Origin: DAOSVX01 sp964616495
GTDB taxonomy: Bacteria > Bacillota_I > Bacilli_A > RF39 > UBA660
Length of the DNA stretch: 29,370 nucleotides
Assembly: GCA_964616495.1 (NCBI GenBank)
Contig: CAZTRF010000010.1
Location: 1-29,370, forward strand
Reading direction: 5' to 3'
The translations under genes and the position numbers were made by a program. Positions 21,822 to 29,261 of this stretch are shown here, one piece after another; position 1 is the stretch's first letter, and the number at the start of each line of letters is the position of its first letter. Under the pieces are notes generated by a model, which saw only the letters and a program-made list of their open reading frames with translations, had not been told where the DNA came from and ran no database searches.

Positions 21822-22178
21822 CTAGAATTCTAGCCCTGCTTCACGAGCAGCTTCTGCTAGCGCTTTAACACGACCATGATATAAATAACCACCACGATCG
21901 AAGGTTACTTTTTTGATTTTCTTTGCTAAACATTTTTTAGCAATATCTTTACCAACTAAAGTAGCGCCCTCTACACTAGATCCATTTTTTAATTTTAAAT
22001 TCATTGATGATGAAGCTTCTAAAGTAACTCCTTTTATATCATCAATAACTTGTGCAAATATATGCTGGTTAGATCTAAATACATTTAATCTAGGTATTTC
22101 AGTAGTTCCTGAAATATTTTTTCTTACACGTTCGTGTCTTTTAACACGAGATACATTTTTCGCTTCTTTTTTTATCAT
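21822..22178 (-). CDS. rplR: 50S ribosomal protein L18
   Basis: L18 binds 5S rRNA in the central protuberance. The 118-aa protein has the basic N-terminus (RVKRHERVRKNISGTTEIPRL), NVFRSNQHIFAQVIDD, and the C-terminal FDRGGYLYHGRVKALAEAAREAGLEF. The ribosome site TAGGAGG includes the rplF stop. It lies between rplF and rpsE as expected. Confidence 0.97.
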   Translation of the reverse strand: MIKKEAKNVSRVKRHERVRKNISGTTEIPRLNVFRSNQHIFAQVIDDIKGVTLEASSSMNLKLKNGSSVEGATLVGKDIAKKCLAKKIKKVTFDRGGYLYHGRVKALAEAAREAGLEF

Positions 22179-22192
22179 TTCTATCTAACCTC

Positions 22193-22729
22193 CTATGCCG
22201 CTTTCTTTCCTTCTTTACGTCTTATATGTTCGCCTTTATAACGAATACCTTTACCTTTATAAGGCTCTGGTTGTCTTATCTTACGAACATTAGCCGCAAA
22301 TTCTCCAATTAATTGTTTATCAATACCGGTTATTTTTAATTCGGTATTGCTTACTCCTTCAACTTTTAGTCCATCAGGGACAATTACATCAATAGGATGA
22401 GAATAACCCGCACTAACAACAATTTTGTTGCCTTGAACATTGAATCTATATCCAACGCCAATTGCTTCTAATTCTTTTTCGTATCCTTTTGTAACGCCAA
22501 TAATCATATTATTAATTAAAGCATTAGTTGTTCCATGTAATTGTTTTGTTGCTTTAGCTTCATTTGGTCTAGAAGTAGTAATTTTACCTTCAACTTCTTT
22601 AACTTCAATTATATTATTATAATTAGTTTTTAATTCTCCTTTAGGGCCTTTAACTGTTACAACATCTTTTTCAATAGTAACAGCTACTCCTTCAGGAATA
22701 ACTAATTCTCTTTTACCAATTCTACTCAT
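22193..22729 (-). CDS. rplF: 50S ribosomal protein L6
   Basis: L6 lies near the GTPase centre. The 178-aa protein starts MSRIGKRELVIPEGV and contains the duplicated L6 fold and the C-terminal signature QPEPYKGKGIRYKGEHIRRKEGKKA. ATG 22729 follows AAGGA by eight bases; the in-frame start at 22747 would overlap rpsH and adds non-family residues. The length equals the family norm. Confidence 0.97.
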   Translation of the reverse strand: MSRIGKRELVIPEGVAVTIEKDVVTVKGPKGELKTNYNNIIEVKEVEGKITTSRPNEAKATKQLHGTTNALINNMIIGVTKGYEKELEAIGVGYRFNVQGNKIVVSAGYSHPIDVIVPDGLKVEGVSNTELKITGIDKQLIGEFAANVRKIRQPEPYKGKGIRYKGEHIRRKEGKKAA

Positions 22730-22740
22730 GTTAGTTTTCC

Positions 22741-23136
22741 TTACCAAATATAGGCAAGTACTTCTCCTCCTAAGCCTTTGGCTCTAGCTTCTTTATCAGT
22801 TAATAGACCTTTTGAAGTTGAAATGATTGCTATCCCTAAACCATTTAATACGTAAGGTATTTCTTCAACCTTAACATATACTCTTAGTCCAGGTTTACTG
22901 ATTCTTCTTAAACCAGTTATTACTCTTTCTTTCTTTACTCCATATTTCAAATTTAATTCTAATGAATCTCCTTTTGAATTTTTGGTGTATTTGAAATCTT
23001 CAATAAAACCTTCTTTTTTAAGAATTTCAGCTATTCCTAAAGTCATTTTTGATCCTAATACTTCAACAGTTTTATATTTCATAGTATTAGCATTACGAAT
23101 TCTTGTTAGCATATCTGCTATTATATCATTTACCAT
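22741..23136 (-). CDS. rpsH: 30S ribosomal protein S8
   Basis: S8 binds the central domain of 16S rRNA and is the translational repressor of the spc operon in E. coli. The 131-aa protein has DIIADMLTRIRNAN, ILKKEGFIEDF, RISKPGLRVYVK, LNGLGIAIISTSKGLLTDKEA and ends GGEVLAYIW, as in the family. AAAGGAG precedes the ATG by nine bases. Confidence 0.97.
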   Translation of the reverse strand: MVNDIIADMLTRIRNANTMKYKTVEVLGSKMTLGIAEILKKEGFIEDFKYTKNSKGDSLELNLKYGVKKERVITGLRRISKPGLRVYVKVEEIPYVLNGLGIAIISTSKGLLTDKEARAKGLGGEVLAYIW

Positions 23137-23151
23137 TCTAACTTCTCCTTT

Positions 23152-23337
23152 CTACCAACTTGACTTTGTTACGCCAGGTATTTTACCTTCACTTGCTAAT
23201 TCTCTAAAGCAAATACGGCATAATTTAAAATCTCTTAATACGCCATGAGGACGACCACATCTTTCACAACGGGTATAAGCACGTGATTTAAATTTTGCAG
23301 GACGATTTGCTTTAATAATCATACTTTTCTTTGCCAT
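23152..23337 (-). CDS. rpsN: 30S ribosomal protein S14, zinc-ribbon type
   Basis: S14 binds 16S rRNA in the 30S head. The 61-aa protein starts MAKKSMIIKANRP and has the short zinc form with two CxxC pairs (RCERCGRPHGV and LCRICFRELA), ending GVTKSSW. The true start is 23337, preceded by GGAGG; the in-frame start at 23379 lies within rplE. The Zn+ form is typical of Firmicutes and their relatives. Confidence 0.97.
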   Translation of the reverse strand: MAKKSMIIKANRPAKFKSRAYTRCERCGRPHGVLRDFKLCRICFRELASEGKIPGVTKSSW

Positions 23338-23350
23338 ATCTATCCTCCAA

Positions 23351-23890
23351 TTACTTTCTAAATGGCATTCCGAAGGCACTTAGTAAGGCATGTGCTTCTT
23401 CGTTTGTTTTTGCTGTTGTAACAAAAACAATATCCATTCCTCTTATTTTTAATATATTATCATAATTAATTTCCGGAAATATTAATTGCTCTTTAATTCC
23501 TAAAGTGTAATTCCCTTTTCCATCATATGCTTTATTATTTAGTCCTCTAAAATCTCTAATACGAGGTATAGCTGCTTTAACTAATTTCTCAAAGAAATTA
23601 TACATAGCCTCTCCTCTAAGAGTAACTTTAGCTCCAACATTAGAACCTTCTCTTAGTTTGAATCCCGCAATTGATTTTTTAGCTTTAGTAACTACTGGCT
23701 TTTGGCCTGTAATTATTTCTAAATCAGTAACAGCAGCTTCGATAAATTTTTCATCGTGAGCACCTTCACCAATACCCATATTAACAACAATTTTGTCTAA
23801 TTTAGGTATTTGCATAACTGAATCATATTTAAATTCTTTCATCAAATCTTTTGATATTTTTTCATTATATAATTTTCTAAATGTACTCAT
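23351..23890 (-). CDS. rplE: 50S ribosomal protein L5
   Basis: L5 binds 5S rRNA and contacts P-site tRNA. The 179-aa protein shows the family segments KIVVNMGIGEGAHD, TGQKPVVTKAKKSIAGFKLREG, RDFRGLNNKAYDGKGNYTLGIKEQ and the C-terminal ALLSAFGMPF. Its ATG overlaps the rplX stop (TAATG), which signals translational coupling. Confidence 0.97.
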   Translation of the reverse strand: MSTFRKLYNEKISKDLMKEFKYDSVMQIPKLDKIVVNMGIGEGAHDEKFIEAAVTDLEIITGQKPVVTKAKKSIAGFKLREGSNVGAKVTLRGEAMYNFFEKLVKAAIPRIRDFRGLNNKAYDGKGNYTLGIKEQLIFPEINYDNILKIRGMDIVFVTTAKTNEEAHALLSAFGMPFRK

Positions 23891-24186
23891 TATTTATCAC
23901 CTTTTACTGCTTTCTTTTCTTTTTTTACAGCCTTTTTAACAGGTGTGGTTTTGGCTTCTTTAGCCTCGCTTTTGATTACTTTTACATTAGATACATGAAT
24001 CGGATTTTCTCTATCTAAGATTCCTCCTGTTTCATTAGTATTATTTGGTTTTTGATGTTTCTTAACCATGTTGATTCCTTCAACTAATACTTTATCTTCT
24101 TTTTTAAAAGTTTTAATTATTTTTCCTTCTTTGCCTTTATCTTTTCCAGCAAGAATTTTTACTTTATCGCCAACTTTTACTTTCAT
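23890..24186 (-). CDS. rplX: 50S ribosomal protein L24 with lysine-rich tail
   Basis: L24 initiates 50S assembly. The 98-aa protein has the KOW motif (KVKVGDKVKILAGKDKGKEGKI), then VEGINMVKKHQKPN, GGILDRENPIHVSNV, and an unusually Lys/Ala-rich C-terminus (about residues 74-98) in place of the usual family end with a Cys/Arg-rich segment. The AGGTGAG ribosome site begins at the rplN stop. It overlaps rplE by one base. Confidence 0.95.
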   Translation of the reverse strand: MKVKVGDKVKILAGKDKGKEGKIIKTFKKEDKVLVEGINMVKKHQKPNNTNETGGILDRENPIHVSNVKVIKSEAKEAKTTPVKKAVKKEKKAVKGDK

Positions 24187-24194
24187 AATCTCAC

Positions 24195-24563
24195 CTATAA
24201 TACCTCAGGAGCTAGTGAAACTATCTTCATGAAATCTCTTTCATGTAGTTCACGAGCAACTGGCCCTAAAACTCTAGTACCGACAGGAGTTTTATCTTCT
24301 TTAATTAAAACACAAGCATTATCATCAAATTTGATGTAGCTGCCATCATTTCTTCTAACTCCTTCAACACTTCTTACAATAACTGCTTTTACTACTTTTC
24401 CTTTAGGAACATTGCTATTTGGAATTGCTTTTTTTACTGAAGCAACTACAATGTCGCCAATGTTAGCGGTTTTAACTTTGCTACCACCCAATACTCTAAT
24501 AACCATTAGTTCACGAGCACCAGAGTTGTCAGCAACCTTTAATCTTGATTGTTGTTGTACCAT
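24195..24563 (-). CDS. rplN: 50S ribosomal protein L14
   Basis: L14 helps form bridges to the 30S subunit. The 122-aa protein is near-perfect for the family: QSRLKVADNSGARELMVIRVLGG, VKKAIPNSNVPKGKVVKAVIVR, NACVLIKEDKTPVGTRVLGPVARELHE and IVSLAPEVL. TAGGAGGTG, including the rpsQ stop, precedes the ATG. Confidence 0.98.
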   Translation of the reverse strand: MVQQQSRLKVADNSGARELMVIRVLGGSKVKTANIGDIVVASVKKAIPNSNVPKGKVVKAVIVRSVEGVRRNDGSYIKFDDNACVLIKEDKTPVGTRVLGPVARELHERDFMKIVSLAPEVL

Positions 24564-24574
24564 ACTAACACCTC

Positions 24575-24832
24575 CTATAAGATAACAGCTTTTTCAACTA
24601 TTTCTACTAAATTATATCTTTTGTTTTTTGATAGTGGTTTAGTATAAACAATCTTAACTGTATCTCCCTCTTTAGCAGTATTATTTTCATCATGTGCATA
24701 ATATTTTTTAGAATATTTTACACGTTTTTTATAAAGTGGATGTTTACGATATGTTTCAACTACTACTGTAATAGTTTTATCACATTTAGCACTTACAACA
24801 CGACCAATTAGTTCTATTTTTTTGGTTTCCAT
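24575..24832 (-). CDS. rpsQ: 30S ribosomal protein S17
   Basis: S17 is a primary 16S-binding OB-fold protein. The 85-aa protein shows IGRVVSAKCDKTITVVVETYRKHPLY, RVKYSKKYYAHDENN and GDTVKIVYTKPLSKNKRYNLVEIV. Its start overlaps the rpmC stop (TAATG). Confidence 0.97.
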   Translation of the reverse strand: METKKIELIGRVVSAKCDKTITVVVETYRKHPLYKKRVKYSKKYYAHDENNTAKEGDTVKIVYTKPLSKNKRYNLVEIVEKAVIL

Positions 24833-25038
24833 TACTTATCTTCCTTTCCACTTGTTTGTCTTTCTTTTTGAACCGTTTTCATTCTAGCAACAGCCTTACG
24901 AAGATTTTTTAAATCAGAAGGCTTATCTAATGAACCAGTTGCATGTTTCATTCTTAAATCAAACAATTCTTTTTTAGAAGAAACGATTTTTGCATCTAAT
25001 TCTTCATCTTTTAATTTTCTGATGTCTTTAATCTTCAT
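24832..25038 (-). CDS. rpmC: 50S ribosomal protein L29
   Basis: L29 surrounds the exit tunnel and helps dock SRP and trigger factor. The 68-aa protein has two helices with the family pattern: MKIKDIRKLKDEELDAKI, KKELFDLRMKHATGSL and LRKAVARMKTVQKER. ATG 25038 follows GGTGGTGA; the start at 25050 would add four residues and lies in that ribosome site. It overlaps the end of rplP by 11 bp. Confidence 0.95.
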   Translation of the reverse strand: MKIKDIRKLKDEELDAKIVSSKKELFDLRMKHATGSLDKPSDLKNLRKAVARMKTVQKERQTSGKEDK

Positions 25039-25462
25039 TACTGTCACCACCTTTTTCTTCTTTTTTTACAAATTTACATGTAATAGGTAATTTATGAGCA
25101 GCTAGTCTCAAAGCTTCACGAGCTGTGGCTTCATCAACATTTGCTATTTCAAACATGATTTTGCCTTTTTTAACTACTGCAACCCATTCTTCAACGTTTC
25201 CTTTACCTTTACCTTGTCTAGTTTCTAGAGGCTTTTTAGTTAAAGCCAAATGTGGGAAAATATTTATCCATACCTTGCCCCCACGTTTCATAAATCTAGT
25301 CATAGCAATACGAGCAGCTTCAATTTGACGAGCACTAATCCATGATCCCTCTTTAGCCATAAGGCCATATTCACCATGGGTTAATACAGTATTTCCTCTA
25401 GCACGTCCATCATAACTTACTCTATGGGGTTTTCTATATTTAGTCTTTTTTGGTATTAACAT
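25028..25462 (-). CDS. rplP: 50S ribosomal protein L16
   Basis: L16 positions A-site tRNA. The 144-aa protein starts MLIPKKTKYRKPHR and has ARIAMTRFMKRGGKVWINIFP, ETRQGKGKGNVEEWVAVVKKG and EALRLAAHKLPITCKFV. ATG 25462 follows GGGAG by nine bases; an upstream TTG in frame is less likely. It overlaps the rpsC 3' end by 23 bp and has a short acidic C-terminal tail. Confidence 0.97.
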   Translation of the reverse strand: MLIPKKTKYRKPHRVSYDGRARGNTVLTHGEYGLMAKEGSWISARQIEAARIAMTRFMKRGGKVWINIFPHLALTKKPLETRQGKGKGNVEEWVAVVKKGKIMFEIANVDEATAREALRLAAHKLPITCKFVKKEEKGGDSNED

Positions 25463-26117
25463 TAGAATCAACTCCCTTAGCTTGTTTTTTGTCTTTTAAG
25501 ACTTCACCAGTATAGATCCAAACTTTAACACCAATCTTTCCATAAGTTGTATCAGCTTCGCTTAATGCGTAGTCAATATTAGCTCTTAAAGTATGTAGTG
25601 GGACAGTACCTTCGGTATATCCTTCAGTACGAGCCATATCTACACCTGCAAGTCTTCCTGAAACAGAAGTTTTAATTCCTTTAGCTCCTGCTTTCATGGT
25701 ATTTCTAATTGCTCTTTTTTGAGCTGACCTAAATGGTGCACGATTAGATATTTGTTGAGCAATACTATCTGCTACTAATTTTGCACTTAAATCAGGATGT
25801 TTTACTTCAACGATTGAAATGTAAATTTCTTCACCAACTAATTTATTAATTTCTTTTCTTAATTTATCAATGTCTTCTCCGCCACGTCCAATAATAACAC
25901 CAGGTTTAGCAGTATTAATTGTTATATCAGTTCTCTTTTTATTTCTTTCAATAATAACTGATGCAACAGCTGCTTCTTTTAATTTAGTAGCTAAAAACTT
26001 TCTGATTTTTAAATCTTTATTTAACTTATCAGCAAAATCTTTATTAGCATACCATTTAGAATCCCAAGTCTTATTAACTCCAATACGATAACTAATTGGA
26101 TTAACTTTTTGTCCCAT
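25440..26117 (-). CDS. rpsC: 30S ribosomal protein S3
   Basis: S3 forms the mRNA entry site. The 225-aa protein has MGQKVNPISYRIGV, a KH domain with GVIIGRGGEDIDKLRKEI, and the C-terminal domain with NRAPFRSAQKRAIRNTMKAGAKGIK, SGRLAGVDMARTE and YGKIGVKVWIYTGEV. The GGAGG ribosome site lies in the last rplV codons, and its 3' end overlaps rplP. Confidence 0.98.
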   Translation of the reverse strand: MGQKVNPISYRIGVNKTWDSKWYANKDFADKLNKDLKIRKFLATKLKEAAVASVIIERNKKRTDITINTAKPGVIIGRGGEDIDKLRKEINKLVGEEIYISIVEVKHPDLSAKLVADSIAQQISNRAPFRSAQKRAIRNTMKAGAKGIKTSVSGRLAGVDMARTEGYTEGTVPLHTLRANIDYALSEADTTYGKIGVKVWIYTGEVLKDKKQAKGVDSNVNTKKD

Positions 26118-26120
26118 AAA

Positions 26121-26465
26121 TTAATCCTCCTTTTTTCCATCACTAACTTTTACAGTTATGTGACTTGTTCTTTTATCTCTACGATCAACTTTTGTACGTG
26201 ATCCAAATTTAATTCTTTTATAAACTGGACCAGCATCAATAAAACATTCACTAATAATTAATTCTTCTTTGTTAAGTCCTAAATTATTAGTGGCATTGGC
26301 TGTAGCACTTTCTAATACTTTGTAAATCAAACGACTTGCTTTTGTATTAGTAGTTTCTAGGATAGCTTCTGCTGCTGTTACTTTTTTTCCTCTAATTAAA
26401 TCTAAGGTCATTCTTGCTTTACGAGGAGCAATCATGGCACTTTTATGTCTTGCATATGTTTCCAT
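26121..26465 (-). CDS. rplV: 50S ribosomal protein L22
   Basis: L22 lines the exit tunnel and its loop is a site of macrolide resistance. The 114-aa protein shows RHKSAMIAPRKARMTLDLIRGKKV, ESATANATNNLGLNKEEL and the KRIKFGSRTKVDRRDKRTSHITVKV stretch of the beta-hairpin region. TAGGAGG, including the rpsS stop, precedes the ATG. Confidence 0.97.
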   Translation of the reverse strand: METYARHKSAMIAPRKARMTLDLIRGKKVTAAEAILETTNTKASRLIYKVLESATANATNNLGLNKEELIISECFIDAGPVYKRIKFGSRTKVDRRDKRTSHITVKVSDGKKED

Positions 26466-26477
26466 CTATTTCCCCTC

Positions 26478-26741
26478 CTACTTCTGTCCTGCGTGGCCGC
26501 CGAATTTACGAGTTAATGAAAATTCGCCTAGCTTATGTCCAACCATATCTTCAGTGATATATACTGGAATAAATTCTTTGCCATTATGAACGGCTATTGT
26601 GTGTCCAATAAAGTCTGGATAGATAGTTGAACGACGTGACCAAGTTTTAACTACTTCTTTTTTATTATTTTCATTTAAGGCTTTTACTTTTTTTAATAAT
26701 CTATCAAAAACATAAGGCCCTTTTTTTAAACTTCTTGCCAT
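26478..26741 (-). CDS. rpsS: 30S ribosomal protein S19
   Basis: S19 pairs with S13 in the 30S head. The 87-aa protein shows MARSLKKGPYVFDRLLKKV, KTWSRRSTIYPDFIGHTIAVHNGKEFIPVYIT and GHKLGEFSLTRKFGGHAGQK, so it is slightly shorter than the usual 92 aa. The AGGAGG ribosome site is encoded by the last Arg-Arg codons of rplB. Confidence 0.97.
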   Translation of the reverse strand: MARSLKKGPYVFDRLLKKVKALNENNKKEVVKTWSRRSTIYPDFIGHTIAVHNGKEFIPVYITEDMVGHKLGEFSLTRKFGGHAGQK

Positions 26742-26746
26742 TTTAA

Positions 26747-27583
26747 TTACCTCCTAGGTTTCTTTCTTGACACAATTAGCTTGTCAGAACTCTTTTTACT
26801 TTTTCTAGTTTTTAATCCAAGAGCAGGTTTACCCCAAGGAGTAACAGGCCCTTTTCTTCCGATTGGTGCACGTCCTTCACCACCACCATGTGGATGGTCA
26901 TTAGGGTTCATTACACTACCACGATTTGTTGGACGAATTCCCATATGGACTTTACGTCCGGCTTTTCCTAAATTAATTAATTCAACATCTTCATTACCAA
27001 CAGATCCAACTGTAGCCATACAAGTTTCTAATACATTACGCATCTCACCACTTTGAAGTCTTAATAATACGTGTTTTCCTTCTCTTCCAAGAATTTGAGC
27101 ACTGGCCCCAGCACTACGGCAGATTTCTCCACCTTTTTTAGGTTTTAATTCAATATTATGAATTATTGTTCCAATAGGAATATTTTTTAAAGGTAAAGCA
27201 TTTCCAACTTTAATATCTGCTTTCTCACCACTAGATACGATATCTCCAACTTTAATATCTTTGGGAGCAATAATATATCTTTTTTCTCCGTCCTTATATA
27301 GTAATAAGGCAATATTAGCATTTCTATTTGGATCGTATTCGATAGTTGCTACTTTTGCCGGAACATCAAATTTATCTCTTTTAAAATCTATAATACGATA
27401 TTTTTGTTTAGCACCACCACCAATATGTCTAACAGTCATTTTTCCTTGATTATTTCTTCCACCAGTTTTTGTTTTACTTTTTAGTAAACTCTTTTCTGGA
27501 CTCTTTGCAGTAATCTCTCCATTAATCAAAGTACTCATGCCTCTACGACCAGGGGTAGTAGGTTTATAATTTCTTACTGGCAT
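26747..27583 (-). CDS. rplB: 50S ribosomal protein L2
   Basis: L2 is needed for subunit joining and supports the peptidyl-transferase centre. The 278-aa protein has RNYKPTTPGRRGMS, GGRNNQGKMTVRHIGGGAKQKYR, the conserved central region, and the catalytic-centre segment RGSVMNPNDHPHGGGEGRAPIG with its conserved histidines, then PVTPWGKPALGLKTR. TAGGAGG, including the rplW stop, precedes the ATG. Confidence 0.98.
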   Translation of the reverse strand: MPVRNYKPTTPGRRGMSTLINGEITAKSPEKSLLKSKTKTGGRNNQGKMTVRHIGGGAKQKYRIIDFKRDKFDVPAKVATIEYDPNRNANIALLLYKDGEKRYIIAPKDIKVGDIVSSGEKADIKVGNALPLKNIPIGTIIHNIELKPKKGGEICRSAGASAQILGREGKHVLLRLQSGEMRNVLETCMATVGSVGNEDVELINLGKAGRKVHMGIRPTNRGSVMNPNDHPHGGGEGRAPIGRKGPVTPWGKPALGLKTRKSKKSSDKLIVSRKKPRR

Positions 27584-27594
27584 AACGTTCCCTC

Positions 27595-27870
27595 CTAAAC
27601 ATCAATTCTATCGCCATCAGCTAATGTGATGATTGCTTTTTTGAATGTTTTTGTTTGTCCTTTATATTTTCCAACTCTTTTATCTTTAGGCTTAGTAATT
27701 AAAGTATTAACATTAACAACATGTACTCCAAAAGCTTCTTCAAAAGCTCTCTTTATTTCATATTTATTAGCGCTTTTATTGACTTTAAAAACATAAGTTT
27801 TTCCATCTGATACTTGTTTGCTTACTTTTTCAGTAATTAATGGTGCAATAATAACATCTTGATATTTCAT
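27595..27870 (-). CDS. rplW: 50S ribosomal protein L23
   Basis: L23 is at the exit tunnel and is the trigger factor/SRP docking site. The 91-aa protein shows DVIIAPLITEKVS, YVFKVNKSANKYEIKRAFEEAFGVHVVNVNT and KTFKKAIITLADGD. Its ATG overlaps the rplD stop (TAATG). Confidence 0.96.
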   Translation of the reverse strand: MKYQDVIIAPLITEKVSKQVSDGKTYVFKVNKSANKYEIKRAFEEAFGVHVVNVNTLITKPKDKRVGKYKGQTKTFKKAIITLADGDRIDV

Positions 27871-28493
27871 TATCCAAGCACCTCCTCAATCATTTTCACT
27901 GATGCTTCATCAATTACCAATGAATCAGCATTAACTACATCTAACACATTGATTTCATCAGCTACAATATGGCCTATATTATTTAAATTTCTAGTAGCCA
28001 TATATAAATTTTCATTATCATCAGCCGTTACAAATAAAACTTTTTTATTAGTTTTTAAACCTTTTAATAAATTATTAATATCTTTAGTTTTCAAACTATT
28101 TAATTTAATTTCATCAATAACAATTAATTCTTTATTTTGATATTTGTCTGAAAGAGCACTTTTTAATGCTAATACTCTTTCTTTCTTATTTATCTTATAG
28201 CCATAACTTCTAGGGGTAATAGCAAATACATGCCCGCCGCCTCTCCATAATGGTGAACGACTACTACCAGCACGTGCACGGCCTGTTCCTTTTTGTTTCC
28301 AAGGCTTCTTTCCGCCACCGCTTACTTCAGCACGAGTCTTGCTTTTAGCAGTTCCTTGTCTTAAAGAATTAAGAGTAAGTCTAATAGCATCTTTTAATAC
28401 TGTTTCATTTACTTCTACATTCCAGACCTTTTCATTTAGAGTAACATCTTTAGTTTTTTCGCCTTTTAAGTTTATAGCACTTATCTTTGTCAT
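27870..28493 (-). CDS. rplD: 50S ribosomal protein L4
   Basis: L4 has a loop in the exit tunnel and represses the S10 operon in E. coli. The 207-aa protein shows LRQGTAKSKTRAEVSGGGKKPWKQKGTGRARAGS, SPLWRGGGHVFAITPRSYGYKINKK and the C-terminal (I/V)LDVVNADSLVI. ATG 28493 after AAAGGTGAG is preferred to a GTG at 28502 that lies within that ribosome site and overlaps rplC. Confidence 0.97.
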   Translation of the reverse strand: MTKISAINLKGEKTKDVTLNEKVWNVEVNETVLKDAIRLTLNSLRQGTAKSKTRAEVSGGGKKPWKQKGTGRARAGSSRSPLWRGGGHVFAITPRSYGYKINKKERVLALKSALSDKYQNKELIVIDEIKLNSLKTKDINNLLKGLKTNKKVLFVTADDNENLYMATRNLNNIGHIVADEINVLDVVNADSLVIDEASVKMIEEVLG

Positions 28494-28494
28494 A

Positions 28495-29237
28495 TTACTC
28501 ACCTTTTTCCTCAGTTAATGGAGCAGTTTCTTCTACAGAGCTTTCTTCTACTACCGGAGTAGTCTCTTCAGTAATAACTTCATCAACAACTGTTTCTACA
28601 GCTTCTTCATAGCTCGCCAATTCTTTAGCCGTTTTATTTTTAAGCCCTTTAACTGAGCTTTTAACTAAAACCAAGCCATTTTTAGCTCCTGGGACATTCC
28701 CACTTACTAAAATATAATTTTCATTAACGTTAATTTCAATAATTTCAAGATTTTGAACTGTAACAGTTTCGTTACCCATATGTCCAGGTAATTTTTTACC
28801 TTTNNNNNNNNNNCAGGTCCGCGATGATATCTTGAACCATGTGCCATAGGCCCACGTGATTGATTATGACGTTTTATAACACCTTGAAATCCTTTCCCTT
28901 TGCTTGTTCCAGTTACATCTACCATTTCTCCTGAAACAAATATTTCTGCACTTATGCTATCTCCTAGATTATAAGCGCCTTCCATATTTCTAATTTCTTT
29001 TAAGAAGCGCTTAGGAGTAGTATTAGCTTTTTTGATATGTCCTAGTTGTGCTTTACTACTTACTTTTTCTCTCTTGTCACAAGCAGCTAATTGAATAGCA
29101 TTATAGCCATCAGATTCAACCGTTTTAATTTGAGTAACAACGTTAGGTGTTATCTCAATAACCGTGACAGGAATTAATTTTCCATCTTTCGTAAACACCT
29201 GGGTCATCCCACGTTTACGACCTAAGATTCCTTTCAT
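28495..29237 (-). CDS. rplC: 50S ribosomal protein L3, interrupted by an assembly gap and with an acidic tail
   Basis: L3 nucleates 50S assembly near the peptidyl-transferase centre. Sequence before the gap (141 residues: MKGILGRKRGMTQVF to RGPMAHGSRYHRGP) and after it (KGKKLPGHMGNETVTVQNLEI, NVPGAKNGLVLVKSSVK) are both clearly L3. The ten N at 28804-28813 put the halves in different frames. By comparison with B. subtilis L3 about 12 residues (35 nt) are missing, so this is one gene, not two. After the usual end near SSVK there are about 40 extra, mostly acidic residues (several EE and ETT repeats). GGAGG precedes the ATG at 29237. Confidence 0.95.
28804..28813. other. Sequence gap (ten N) inside rplC
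   Basis: Ten consecutive N. The L3 reading frames on each side require a missing length of 3n+2 nucleotides, which ten is not. Family comparison suggests about 35 nt. The N run is therefore a placeholder. Confidence 0.95.
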
Positions 29238-29261
29238 ATCTTTATTCCTCCATTTTTCTTA

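Noticed and set aside
28495..28779. Separate 94-aa protein starting MGNETV
   Set aside because: It is the C-terminal part of L3; the apparent start arises from the N-run breaking the reading frame.
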